Positions 32,632 through 44,100 of a stretch of 64,000 bases of DNA are shown one piece after another. A program made the translations under genes and the position numbers. The stretch covers positions 1 through 64,000 of the forward strand of contig WHVD01000153.1 in assembly GCA_015178975.1 (NCBI GenBank), given 5' to 3'. A model generated the notes under the pieces. The model was not told the DNA's origin, made no database searches, and was given only the letters and a program-made list of their open reading frames with translations. Position 1 is the stretch's first letter. Each line of letters begins with the position of its first letter. This DNA comes from Hysterangium stoloniferum. Lineage: Eukaryota > Basidiomycota > Agaricomycetes > Hysterangiales > Hysterangiaceae.

Positions 32632-34056
32632 ATGGCCACCCCTGCGACAGCCTCTGCAGATGAGCTTGCGCCCTCAATTACCGCACTTCGCACCAATCTC
32701 ACTTACTCTGGCCCTAAACTAGATAAACTTCAATCTAACTATCAAGCATGGCTTCGTGCCGCCACTCTATTCTTAACCTTAACTGGTTTCTACGGCTATG
32801 CCAAGGGCACAATCACTCAACCTGGTCCTGAGCACCCCTGTGCCCGAGCCAACTGGGACAGCAATAACTCTCTCACAGCTGCTCTCATTGCTTCCACCAT
32901 CGAATCAACCAAATGGGAATATATTGACTTGGATCTTGGTGCGAAATCCTGCTGGGATACCCTTATAGCCTGCCACAAAAGTGAGGGACCCATTCGTCAG
33001 GTTCAACTGCTCCAAACAGCCCTTCTCAGCCAATTCTCCCATGGTACTCCATTGCCTACAACAGCCGAAGCAATCTGTGCCTCCGTTGACCGTGCGTATG
33101 ACATGGGTGATATCTCACGGGATTTCTTCAAATGCATTGCCTTACTAAACACCTTGGGCATCAATTTTCAACACCTGCATTCTATCATTACCCATGACAT
33201 ATCCCAGTCCACTACAACAAAACCCTTCACTTCTGTACAACTCTGTTCTTACTTGGACAGTGAGCAGGCATTGATGACCTCCGATACCATTAAGCATTCC
33301 ACCACTGCTAACTCCATCGCTTTGACTGCATCCAAGTCTGACAGTCCACCTGTCTGCTCTAATTGTAAGAGACGCCACCACACTGTCGACTATTGTGTGG
33401 CACCTGGTGGTGGAATGGCTGGCAGAAGCATTGAGGAAACCAAACTCGCCAGACTCCGCGATCGGGGGGTTACACAGCCAAAATCTTCCCCCTCCACTCC
33501 TAACCCCGTTCCCATCTCAAAAATCCCTGTCCATGTGAAGGGCACTGATGGTCGCATGTACATTGCACAAATGAATCCTTCTGACTTATCCATTTTACAT
33601 ACTACTGCCCCGGATTTTGCTGGAATCGTTGCCCCTCCATCACACACTATCCCCTCGCCCCCACTTATGCTGGATACTGTTGAGTACGATGGCTGGATTG
33701 TCCTTGAGGAGGAGCTGCAAACTACCGTGGATTGGAACAAGCACAGTCAACCATCTCTCACCGTCCTGAGCACCTCTACTGTCCAACCATTATCACAAAC
33801 AAACCGAACTCTATTATCTACAGAGACTCACCCTTTTTGGTTGGATAGTGGTGCAACTATACACATATCACCTGATCAAACTGACTTCATCACCTTAAGA
33901 GCTGTCACACCTCGTTCTGTAAGAGGTTTAGGAGGATCATCTATATGGGCCATTGGAATAGGTGATATCAAAATACGTCTAGGCCGAGGATCCCACATCC
34001 TTCTTTGGGACATGCTTTACATCCCTGAAGCAGTCGTACGCTTAATCTCAGTTTGA
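32632..34056 (+). CDS. Copia Gag and protease (ends at premature TGA)
   Basis: This is the capsid part plus processing protease of the copia polyprotein. Residues about 25-230 form a copia-type Gag domain (NYQAWLRAATLFL, SCWDTLIACHKSEG, LLNTLG). A zinc knuckle CSNCKRRHHTVDYC (C-x2-C-x4-H-x4-C) lies near residue 245. The protease active site FWLDSGATIHIS is near residue 405, followed by VRGLGGSSIWAIG and the DMLYIPEAVVRLISV strand. A TGA at 34054 replaces what is normally a sense codon; the same frame continues CLTHNSNVIAHF into integrase. The start ATG follows a short pyrimidine-rich leader. Confidence 0.9.
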   Translation: MATPATASADELAPSITALRTNLTYSGPKLDKLQSNYQAWLRAATLFLTLTGFYGYAKGTITQPGPEHPCARANWDSNNSLTAALIASTIESTKWEYIDLDLGAKSCWDTLIACHKSEGPIRQVQLLQTALLSQFSHGTPLPTTAEAICASVDRAYDMGDISRDFFKCIALLNTLGINFQHLHSIITHDISQSTTTKPFTSVQLCSYLDSEQALMTSDTIKHSTTANSIALTASKSDSPPVCSNCKRRHHTVDYCVAPGGGMAGRSIEETKLARLRDRGVTQPKSSPSTPNPVPISKIPVHVKGTDGRMYIAQMNPSDLSILHTTAPDFAGIVAPPSHTIPSPPLMLDTVEYDGWIVLEEELQTTVDWNKHSQPSLTVLSTSTVQPLSQTNRTLLSTETHPFWLDSGATIHISPDQTDFITLRAVTPRSVRGLGGSSIWAIGIGDIKIRLGRGSHILLWDMLYIPEAVVRLISV

Positions 34057-35476
34057 TGCCTCACTCACAACTCCAACGTTATCGCACATTTTGATCATGA
34101 CTCTTGTTGGATCAGTACCAAGTCATCTAACTCCATAATTGCCCGTGGCTCCTTACTCCCACACAAAAACCTTTACTCATTGATGTTACAATCTGCACAA
34201 GTGGAACATACTCTCATCATGCAAAATCTACCCACTCTCGAGACTTGGCACCACCGCCTTGGGCATGCTAATTACAAATCTGTCACTGACATGCTCAACA
34301 ATGGCCTGATCAAAGGTGCACGACCAGCCTCAACTACTGCCCCCCCCCAAATGCAACTCATGTATCATTGGAAAGCAGACAAAGTCTCCTGTTCCAAAAA
34401 TACGTGAGGAGGGGTTAGGGCATAGGGGGACCAGGAGGCTTGAAAAAGTCTGGATAGATCTGTCTGGACCACACACTGCAACATCACGAATTGGAAATAA
34501 TTATATTATGAATATAGTTGATGATTTTACAAGCTACGTATGGACCATCCCTTTGAAACACAAAAGCGATGCCTTCCCTAACCTTCAAACATGGGAACGG
34601 GCTCGGGAAGTCGAGACAGGTCTCAAGGTTGGGGTATACTGCACTGATAATGGAGAACTCAAGAGTCATGAAATGTCAAACTGGTTAGCATTAAGGGGAA
34701 CAGAACAGCAGTTTACTGCACCCTATACATCGGCGCACATTGGGCGCGTTGAGCGAATGCATCGGACACTTATGGGAAAAGCAAGATCAATGTGTATCTA
34801 TGCTGGTCTACCTGCTTACTTATGGGATGAATTATACCTCACTGCAGCCCATCTTCACGTGAAAACTACCACTACTACCCTTCAAAACAAGACCCCATGG
34901 GAACTTTGGTACAGATGTCCCCCTGACTACTCTTACATGAAAGAGATCGGATGTCGTGCTTTCGTCCTCATTCAAAACAAAACAAACCCAAAAATATTTG
35001 AATGCTCTATCGAATGCATACTAGTTGGGTATGATGCGAAATCAAAATCATATTGATGCTATGATACAGTGACCCACCAAATCTATAGTCCTTATCACAT
35101 TCGTTTCCTAGAAAGTCATGATGGCCACCCTAAATCACCTTCATCTAGGACTGACACTCCCCTTACCACATCTCCATTGCCACTATCTTCTGGGTCTACT
35201 GCCGTCAGCTCTTCCATTGATGCCTACAATGAACCCCCACCACTCCCTATCATTTCAGAAGTGCCAGATGCATTACCTCCCCCCAATGAGCAACCTCTTC
35301 GCCGCTCCACGCGTACGACGGCTGGTATTCCTCCAGGGTCCAATAGACTCCAGAAATCCATTCAGGCATCGAAGGATAGTGCTGAATGCCTGCACCTTGA
35401 AAAATTAGTGCGTTCGCAAGCTATCATTAACTTGCCCGAACTATCCTCATCTCCTGAGATGCTCTTTTGTCCCTAA
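34057..35476 (+). pseudogene. Copia integrase and linker, interrupted
   Basis: Integrase of the copia pol is in pieces. The zinc-binding part has WHHRLGHANY and, after a frame change at the C-run 34342-34350, CNSCIIGKQTKSP. The catalytic core shows NIVDDFTSYVW (first Asp), VYCTDNGEL (second Asp) and RVERMHRTLMGKA (Glu). The GKAR-type C-terminus ends VGYDAKSKSY, followed by an in-frame TGA (35054). A Ser/Pro-rich linker to 35476 then ends in TAA. Two stops and one frameshift mean this copy cannot make integrase. Confidence 0.88.
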
Positions 35477-35527
35477 ACTCAGGATACAACTCCCCTAGCT
35501 TCAATCTCACTTTAGCAGCCATCTCCG

Positions 35528-37128
35528 ATGGCATTGGGATCGACCCACTCACTTGCAATGATGAGCCCAAAACTTGGGAGGAGGCATTATGCTCAGGGGA
35601 CGCAGAGTGGTGGTGGGCTGGTCCAAGATGAACTTGATTCCCTCAAAGCGATGGGAGTCTATAAATTAGTCCCTAGGTCCGAAGTCAAGGGTGCAAAATC
35701 AGAAAGGGCCCCATTTTCCGCATAAAAAGGGATGAACATGGCAATGCTGTCCGCTGGAAAGTCAGGCTTGTCTTTAAGGGTTTTGAGCAAATATATGGAA
35801 AGGATTATCATCAAACTACCTCACCTACTGCACGCATGGAGTCCTGGCGCATACTCCTCCACATCGCTGCCACTCTTGGATGGGATGCCCAACAAATTGA
35901 CATTAAGACCGCTTTTCTTTACGGTCTACTCCCAGATGACGAGATTCAGTTTATGGAACAACCTGAAGGTTTTGCTGAGCCTGGGAAACATGATTATGTC
36001 TGGATGATCTTATGTGGTCTATATGGCATGAAGCAGAGTGGACGTATCTGGAATCAAACTATGAATGAGCAAATGCTCACCTGGGGCTTTACCCAGCTTC
36101 CATGTGAACCTTGTCTCTATTATCGCCAAATGCCGACGGGCATTATTATTGTAGCCATCCATGTCGACGACTTCTTGTCCATCGCCAGCAACGCTGCTGA
36201 GAACGAATCTTTCAAGACTCAGATGCGTGCCATTTGGACTATCTCTGAGTTGGGTTCTGTCCGTTTTGTCATTGGTATAGCTGTTGAATTGGACCGACAC
36301 AACCATCTCGCCCTTCTTTCCCAATCAGCTCTGATTGACAAAATCATCCGCCAATTTGGTCAGACCCATGCTTCTATCATCTCCACCCCGATGGACCACA
36401 ACCTCAAGCTTCGTCGGACCGATCGCACATCTCTCCCCCAACCTAGCCTGGATGCCATCCTTAAACTACCCTACCAGTCCCTTGTTGGCTGCTTACTCTA
36501 TCTTGCTATTTCCACACGCCCAGACATTTCATATGCCGTTCAACAACTGTCTCAATACCTTGACAGCTACTCAACTCCCCACTGGACTGCCACCATTCGA
36601 GTTGTTCGATACTTAAAAGGCACTCATGATCTCCGACTATGCCTCAGGCGGTCCAACACCCTTTCTTTGATTGGGTATACTGACTCTGATTGGGCCAATT
36701 GTTTGGATACCCGTCACAGCGTCAGTGGCTATGCCTTCACCCTTGGCTCTGGTATTATTTCTTGGACTTCGAAAAAGCAAAAAACCGTTGCTGCTTCATC
36801 ATGTGAAGCTGAGTATGTAGCCGCCTTTGAGTCTGTCAAGGAAGGCACCTGGCTCCGTAGCCTTTTCCACAGTATTTCCATGCTTCCCCCTTCCCAAACC
36901 ACCATATTCTGTGATAATAATGCTGCCACTGCCCTCTCCGAGGATCCCCTCCTTCACTCCCGGGTCAAACATATTGACATTAAGTTCCATTTCCTCCGGG
37001 AATGTGTCCAGGCTGGGGATTTTTGTCTTTGCTACATCCATACGAAGGATAATTTAGCTGATATCTTCACGAAGGCTTTAGAACCGTCTCAATTTATCAA
37101 ACTACGAGGTTTTCTGGGTCTCAAATAG
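35528..37128 (+). CDS. Copia reverse transcriptase and RNase H (5' part frame-broken)
   Basis: RT begins in broken frames at 35528-35830 (DELDSLKAMGVYKLVPR, then RWKVRLVFKGF). From 35836 an open frame of 430 codons runs to 37128. It contains TAFLYGLLPDDEIQFMEQPEGF, YGMKQSGRIWN, the catalytic AIHVDDFLSIA (HVDD for YVDD), and TRPDISYAVQQLSQY. RNase H follows with TDSDWANCLDTRHSVSGYAF, SSCEAEYVA, FCDNNAATAL and HIDIKFHFLRE. This is the standard copia order, ending about 40 bases before the 3' LTR. Confidence 0.92.
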
Positions 37129-37158
37129 TTGGACTTCCATGCGAGGAGGAGTTTCAAC

Positions 37159-37170
37159 GGTGAGGAGGAG
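37159..37170 (+). promoter_or_regulatory. Copia polypurine tract
   Basis: GGTGAGGAGGAG lies directly before the 3' LTR start TGTTGGG, the expected position for plus-strand priming. Confidence 0.75.
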
Positions 37171-37329
37171 TGTTGGGATAACACCGTAAAAACCTTATCA
37201 TCACATGTAAGGCACATACACGGTCATCGTTCCCCGTGTGGTATTTAAACTGCGTAGTTACAACATTTACACCTCAGTCCGTTATACACTAATATGAGAC
37301 TGAGATACATATAGAGTTACCTTTCAACA
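37171..37329 (+). repeat. Copia 3' LTR (159 bp)
   Basis: It starts TGTTGGGATAACACCG and ends CTTTCAACA. It matches the 5' LTR apart from a few substitutions and the absence of the 107-bp segment. Confidence 0.93.
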
Positions 37330-37475
37330 CCTGCCCCCCCCCCCCCCCCCAAACCGCTGCTACTATACCTTTCTCCTCTCTACCTTTTAAGGTACCTTTC
37401 CTAACCGCTATGTATCTTAGTTATCCGACGCGGTATATAAATGTATTAAATAATAAAATAAAATGAAATGAAATC
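37330..37475 (+). mobile_element. Continuation of the LINE-like 3' end after the copia insertion
   Basis: It starts with a 16-base C run and ends with an AATAAAATAAAATGAAATGAAAT tail. It is the right-hand part of the sequence interrupted at 30879. Confidence 0.4.
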
Positions 37476-37477
37476 AC

Positions 37478-39367
37478 GTGATAATATATGCCCCAAAGAG
37501 GCAAGGCGCCGGGCCGCAACTCGACCCTTACAGATTATGCACAGCTTCAAGATTGCTAAATAGCCTTTCTCGTAATCCCAAATGGAGACAACCAGTGACA
37601 GCGCTCCCCATGGAAGTTGGAAGACTCCTCTTGCATAGGTATAGCATTGGACCTTGTACTATTACGACAATTATGGACGAGAACACATCCTCCCATATGT
37701 CTCCCTCTGAGACAATAAATTGGGAAATGAATGAAGAGAAGCACAAATCATTATCAGAAGACGGTAAAAGCACCGACAGTATTATTACCTCAACCCACCC
37801 AACACACCAGCAATCAATTGGACTGGCAGAATGGCTCGTGGCTGTGCGAATGCCAGGTTCAGGACTTGTTATTCGCATAAGGGAGTATATACTCGATAGA
37901 CGGCTGGCATCTATCGAGAAATACATGAATAACAGCCTAAGCCGTTGGGGTCACAGGGAACGCTCCAAATGCGAGCTCAAACACTTCAATCAAATATATC
38001 ATAAACTTGTTGTTATTTCATCGTAAGTATCTTCCTCAAATGGGCGGTCGGTATCACTGATAGTTGCGACAGAAGGGCATGCAGTGTGAAGACTGCCAAT
38101 CGAATTCTACATCTGCGGTATGACGATCGGGTGTCGTTGCTGCCAAATGACCTGATAATTTTCTTGAAGGTTTTTGCTATTAAAGGAATTTATTCACGGC
38201 ACAAAATCTATCCTCGACTGGCCCGCTTGGTTGCGGACTGAAGTTGACATGCTACCCTTGTGAGCATGAATCTATACGTCAATCGGGAAGGAGTGTATAA
38301 ATTATCGCATTTTATAGTGATACTCATGAGAAGCATATCCGTGAAATGGCCCGTAGTATTAAGTATGGCACATCCATTTCTCAAAACATTGAATAGTATT
38401 AGTAACAGCTAGTAGATCGGCGTACATCACGAAGATCATCGAGGAATTATTAACTGACCAATTCTCCTCCAACCATCAAGTATTCCAAACGGTTATCGCC
38501 AAGGATAACATGATAGAGATACTTTGTAGAGACCTTGCGTATGGTGCCGGGGGTCATTTAGTCCAAATTGCACTCGAGCGCATCTCATATACTCCGTGGG
38601 GCAAAGAAAAACTACAGCAGCTCGATCTTCACAGCAGCATTCTGGCAGACGGTGTCAAAAGACTATTGACCAAGTCAATTCCCTTACTTCAGCGACACTA
38701 CCTTCTTCCTGACTCTGCCCCTTTTCAGGTTTAACAATGCCTATTCGTATGGTATAGCATTTCGTATCTTTGGAGATATATCAACAGAAAAACTCGCGGG
38801 TCTTCTATCTGGGCCCCTCGGAATCGGTTCGTTAATAACCCAATTTTCAGAAATCGTCGACAACGCAGAATGTCGCTATTCTTATGAATTAAATCGTGGG
38901 CATACACACATCGTTGAGGCTTTCTGTGCCGCTTTGATGGATGCGTGTTGCCATGGGTTTATAGACGGGGTTGTTGGGGGAGAGATCGCTCTTCCTTTAG
39001 TGAGGCTGATCTGGGCATTGTAAGCTGACGGTGCATCTGAACATTGTAGACCCTGATACTTATTCAATATAGCGTCCAACGGGATATTTTTGCTGCTTCA
39101 TTCATCGAAGAAGAGTCAGGCGAGGTTATAAATATTGAGAAAGACCAAATGGCTGCTTGCAGATTACTCCTCAAAATTTTCTCCCATGAAGCCGGGCAAC
39201 GAAAACTGTTAGATGCTGGCGCACAAGAGGCATTGGGGGCATTTGATCGGCATTCCAATCGTGTATTCTCTGGTTGGGAGATGAAGCGTCTGCTTTCTTC
39301 TATCCGTCGAGAGTTTAAATTGTCGACATCAAACCTGTTGACCAACGGCGATAATAGCATTGCATAA
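37478..39367 (+). CDS. Hypothetical multi-exon gene, helical-repeat-like
   Basis: I do not recognise the family. The first frame (37478 or the inner ATG at 37610, to a GTAAGT donor at about 38024) is polar and ends in a helical segment. A following segment from about 38090 reads LHLRYDDRVSLLPNDLIIFL. Another, at about 38430-38650, has helices (KIIEELLTDQF, FQTVIAKDNMIEIL). 38730-39020 gives an open stretch (ITQFSEIVDNAECRY, LPLVRLIWA) joined by a clear intron (39020-39073, GTAAGC...ATAG). The last exon then ends at 39367 (CRLLLKIFSHEAGQRKLLDA). The helices recall ARM-like folds. The middle junctions are not resolved. Confidence 0.45.
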
Positions 39368-39844
39368 GAAACCTGATGCAATGGGAGCATATCGAAAAAC
39401 TTCTTTTTGTATGGAAGCTTGCAACGCTTTTGCATGATAATTATTTCGTTGTTCTTGTCGGTAACTAACGGATGACAATCCATTATAATATTTTCCTGTT
39501 CAAATTGTCCAAACCAAGCCTATATCCTGCAATCTCTTTTCCGAATCAGCGATCGGCTCTTTGAAGTGTACCTACTGAGACTCGAGGTGGTTTCTTGGTG
39601 CTTTTTAATATTTTCAAAGCCTGTTGCTCCAGGACCATTTTCGTACTGCGATCGTGCCGATACTATTGGATATTCAGGGCTCCGCCTCAGTATTTATTTA
39701 TTCTGATAGGAGTGAAGGTCGCTGTCATGATAACTGCATGTATAGAGTTCCAAGGAAATGTGCTCCTCCATTCAATTAACTGCAACTGACATTCAAAATC
39801 TAAGTGGTGAAAGCATTTTAATCCGACTTACTTTTTCATGCCAC

Positions 39845-40354
39845 CTACTTAGTTTTCAAGTTATTCCTCGCCCTACCCTGATCTGGACCTCCCAGTCCCA
39901 ATCCCATAAGAAAGCATATTCTTGTTGTCGCACCCAGATATACGAACCCAACGCTCCCCCACATCATAGCATTCCATTCCCATAACCTCCAATAAGCGTC
40001 AGGCCCTAAAGGCGCAAGACTCAAAAGATGTCCAAAATCTGCAACGAGTAGCCCAAACAACAAGCGTTTCCACGTCTTAATGTCATGAGTGGAGGATAAA
40101 ACTAAATGCTCATTGAGAGCAAATAGTAGGTAGAGATTTGCTAGTTGAAAGAGCGTCATTAACGTTGGAATGGGGAGGTCTACCTCGCGTGTAAATTGGG
40201 AGGGAGTATTTGTTAGAGCGAGATCTTTGAGGTATGTTTTGGGCAGAAAGCCTGCATAGATGGCTCCCCCGAGGGCGGAAAGCGGTTCGATGTAGAGAAA
40301 AAAAAGCTTGTAGGGAAAGAAGGGAATTGACATGCTGGTTATTTTCCCATGCAA
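39845..40354 (-). CDS. DUF7704-like four-helix membrane protein
   Basis: This is a small integral membrane protein of a fungal family of unknown function. The 169-residue frame has no introns. It starts near PFFPYKLFFLYIEPLSALGG (helix 1), followed by TLFQLANLYLLFALNE (helix 2), WKRLLFGLLVADFGHL (helix 3) and WNAMMWGSVGFVYLGATTRI (helix 4). The spacing and the ANLYLLFALNE and LLVADFGHL motifs are those of DUF7704 proteins, and the length fits. It may start at the second Met (8 residues in). It is transcribed divergently from the chitin synthase gene about 790 bases away. Confidence 0.75.
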   Translation of the reverse strand: MHGKITSMSIPFFPYKLFFLYIEPLSALGGAIYAGFLPKTYLKDLALTNTPSQFTREVDLPIPTLMTLFQLANLYLLFALNEHLVLSSTHDIKTWKRLLFGLLVADFGHLLSLAPLGPDAYWRLWEWNAMMWGSVGFVYLGATTRICFLMGLGLGGPDQGRARNNLKTK

Positions 40355-41140
40355 ACCTTTGTCTTCTTATATTGAAGTAGGTGCGCGTGGGAGAGGTTGT
40401 TCAAGGCCTGCCCTCAGATAGGGCGTGCTTTCTCTCACTGAGGAAAATCATTACTTATTTCTGCCGAAATCGGGAACCCGAACAGGGACAATGTCATCGC
40501 TTCGCCGCCAGTACCTCCTAGTAAGTTGTTTACCCCACTCTATATCGATGGCACTCGTATTTGATTTTGGAAGAGTGTACATCCAGCAAATTACCATTAA
40601 ATTGGCAGCGAAGCCCCTATGTGCAAGGGGTCTTATAACTTCCCTAGGTACGTTGTCTTACTCACACAAGAGACGCATTCGTAGGCCGTTGTTCCATCGC
40701 TCACGCCACGAGGAAGCCGTGATACTTCAATCACGGAACACTTAATTTCTAAATATAACGAGGACTATTTGCAATATTTAAACACCCGTAAGATTCCTTG
40801 TTTATTATCCGAAAAAAATCTTATTTGCTGAGCAAAAAAATCGCATTTATCTCGGCCTTTTCCTTGCCATCCTTAGCTGAAGTCTATTGCAGAGATCACC
40901 ATGATTGATAATCCATTGATACCGTAGTCTCAACGCGTGGTCAATATCACGTGACCCATGCTACCCGGGGTCCTCACCCGTTGGTTTCTCCCCGCCGTCG
41001 TCAGCAGGAACGACCTACTTCCGACCACCACCATAGGCTTCGCCCTTATACCTTACATTCCTTTAGGTTCGGCCTACGGTAAAACTCAGTATTCATCTAT
41101 AGAGAGGCATTCTAACATCGCTCTTTTCTCCACCCAGACA
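40355..41140. promoter_or_regulatory. Divergent intergenic region, DUF7704 / chitin synthase
   Basis: About 790 bases serve both promoters. In the chitin synthase frame a 61-codon open extension begins at 40958, upstream of the chosen start. It is not conserved in character (no myosin-like features), so I treat it as leader. Confidence 0.4.
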
Positions 41141-44100
41141 ATGTCAAATGTTCCTGAGGCAATAAGCTCCGGCGAACTTACAGACCTCGTAGTATCGTCC
41201 TCTTCATCCACGACAGTTTACCCATCAGATGACAATATTCTATCTGTGCTACAAGCTCGCTTTCGGGCAGATTTACCCTATACTCGCATTGGCGCCTCTG
41301 GCCTCGTTGTAGTCAACCCGCTAAAGGTTCTCGCAAATGTTAATGACGCTTCAGCCGAAGAGTACGAGGAGAGAAATTACAAAGACACCAGTCTACCCAC
41401 TGCAGATGCTCCAAAGGCCCTGCAGCCCCATTTGTACGACCTGGCCGCGAGGATTTACTTGTTAATGCGACGGCGCAATGAATCGCAGAGCGTTATTTTT
41501 CGGTGCGTCATTATTGCGTTCACATATTTCTATTATGCCTTACAATGTTTCAGAGGCATCACAGGATCAGGAAAAACCGAAAGCGGCCGATTACTTGTTA
41601 ACCAGATTCTCCGCCTCTCGGCCCGTTCCAAGAAGGAGATGAAGTTAGCGGAACAAGTAAAGAGCCTGCACCAGCTCCTTGACTCGTTCGGAAATGCCAA
41701 GACATTTATTAACCCCAATGCATCACGTTTCGGACGTTACCTCGAGCTCAGTTTCAACGAACGCGGTCGTATTTCTTCGGCAAAGGTGCTGGCTTATGGA
41801 CTTGACAAGTCCCGCCTAAACCGTTTAGGTCATGAAGAACGAACATACCATGTGTTTTATCAACTATTAGCAGGCGCCACACCAGACGAACGCGATGCGT
41901 TAGGTATCGAAGATGTTTCCGACTATGCACTTCTTGCGTCGTCCGGATGTTACCGTCTCCCAGCTGGCCCCTTTAGCGACGATACCATGCAAATGGACGA
42001 ATTGCGCAGTGCTCTGCGTACGCTCGGTTTCAAGCCCAAGAATACCCTGGCGATATACCAGTTTCTGCTTGCGATCCTCGTTCTAGGAAACCTCCACTTT
42101 TCCGACACCGAGTCACGAAGAGGCGAAGAATCCGCCATTGTGTCCAACCCGATGGTTTTGGATCACGTCTCTCATCTTCTTGGCGTACAATCGGAGGAAC
42201 TCCAACACGCAATGACTAACCGGACCAATTATGTCCGCAGGGAACTATACAGTGTTGTACTTAATGCCGAACAGGCGGCACATCAGCGGGACGCGTTAGT
42301 TCGCGATTTATATGCTATGTTATTTACATATGTGGTGGAAACTGCAAATCATAAAATCTCGCAGCAAGATGCGACACATACCACGCAGATCTCGATACTC
42401 GACCAGCCTGGATACCAAACACGCGCGCCGCAGGGCACGAATTCAATGCTGCTGGTCTCGCCGCTCATTTCCGCCAATGGTCAGAATGGTTTCCAAGAAT
42501 TTCTTTGCAACTTTCAGGACGAGCTGGTCCATTCTTATATTGTTCGGAATACGTTTGAAGATGCTGTGGGATACAATTCGCACATGGTTTCCGATGGAAT
42601 CGCGCTGCCGAAGATTACCACGATGGACAACTCGGCGTGCATCGAGTTGTTGCGCGGAGCCCAACTCAGCCCAACTCCTCAGCGTAAACCTGCCGGACTG
42701 TTGGGTATGGTGAGCAAGGCTGCCACTGCATATCGATCGGGTAAACTTGGCGAAAATAAGGACGAGCAGCTCCTGAAGGAGATAGTTGATAAGTATAACA
42801 CTCACGCTTCGTTTGTTGTAAACCCAAGTGCTACGGTAGCAACAGAAGGCCGTCTTTTTGGAATCAACCATTACTCGGGCAACTGCTCATATGATGCCTC
42901 GCAGTTCGTGGAGAAGGACGCAGATACCCTGGATTCAGGCTTCGTACCGCTCTTGCGTGGGTCATCGGATACTTTCGTCCGCAAGTTGTTTAGTGGCCCC
43001 AGCCTAGCCATCGAGACCCATTATCAAGACCAGAATACCGTAGTTCAAGCCCAGGTCTCGTCGAGGCCTCTTCGCCGTCCAACGCAGACTGTCCAACAAG
43101 CAGACGACCTCGCCCCTCTCGATCCTACAAAGGTCTACCCCGTAACTACCCAACTTAATTTCAACCTCTCCGAACTTCTTGCTGCCATCGACCACACGAA
43201 AATCTGGACAGTGCAATGTATCCGTCCAAACGACTCCATGTCGCCCAATCATTTCGATAAACGCAGGGTCAAGGCGCAAATCCGGTCGCTTTTACTCTCT
43301 GATCTCGCAGCGCGTCGTGCAGCGGAGTATGTTGTGGATTATGATCATGAGGCGTTTTGCGAGCGCTATGTTCCGACGATGCGTGGAGATGTGCCTCTCC
43401 GTATTCGACAATGTATACAGGCGAACGGATTGCGTGAAGGTGAGGACTATGCGATGGGCCACCGTTCGATATGGCTATCGTATGGAGCCTGGAAGGTTGT
43501 TGAGGATGGTTTGCGGGCGATAGAGAAAGAACGGAGAAAGGCCGGACATGGAGGCGATGACGAAAGTATTGCTCACGACATCGGGGATGATGCAACTACC
43601 GATCACGATGGTCCCAGCTGGAAAGCAGGCGGTGCATACAGCGAGAGTTCTGACCACTTTGGCCATGGCCGTGGGCTGCATGGAGCCAGTTACGGATCGG
43701 GTGGACTCAACACGCCGACCCAGCCTCTATACAATCAAGGGCCAATTGGTAGTGCGTATGATTCCGAGTGGGACTTGAAGCGCGAGGGATCGCCGCTGCC
43801 ATCTGACAAGGCTGCCGAGTCCAAAGAAAACGCAGGTTTGATCATAAACCAGAAACAAGGGGTTGTTGAGGAAATCCCACAAACGCGTGCCCGTCGTGTC
43901 TGGATCGTCGTCGTGTGGATTTGTACGTGGTGGATACCCTCGTTCCTGCTACATTACATCGGCCGTATGAAACGGCCAGACATCAGGTTCGCATGGCGTG
44001 AAAAAGTCACCATCTGTTTCATGATCGCGCTTCTGTGTGCCACCGTCCTGTTTTACATCATTTTCTTCGAAACATTGCTCTGTCCGAACCTCAACAAGGT

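Larger units (their letters stand above)
30880..37329 (+). mobile_element. Ty1/copia LTR retrotransposon, full length (6450 bp), target duplication CCTGC
   Basis: 5' LTR (30880-31145), primer site, long leader, gag-PR-IN-RT-RNaseH in copia order, polypurine tract and 3' LTR (37171-37329), flanked by CCTGC at 30875-30879 and 37330-37334. Stop codons at 34054 and 35054, a C-run frameshift near 34345 and breaks near 35476-35730 make it non-autonomous. CG sites are well preserved, indicating recent insertion. Confidence 0.95.

Noticed and set aside
40958-41140. Upstream in-frame ATG as the chitin synthase start
   Set aside because: The added 61 residues have no family character, and MSNVPEA at 41141 fits the usual N-terminus; it remains possible but unlikely.
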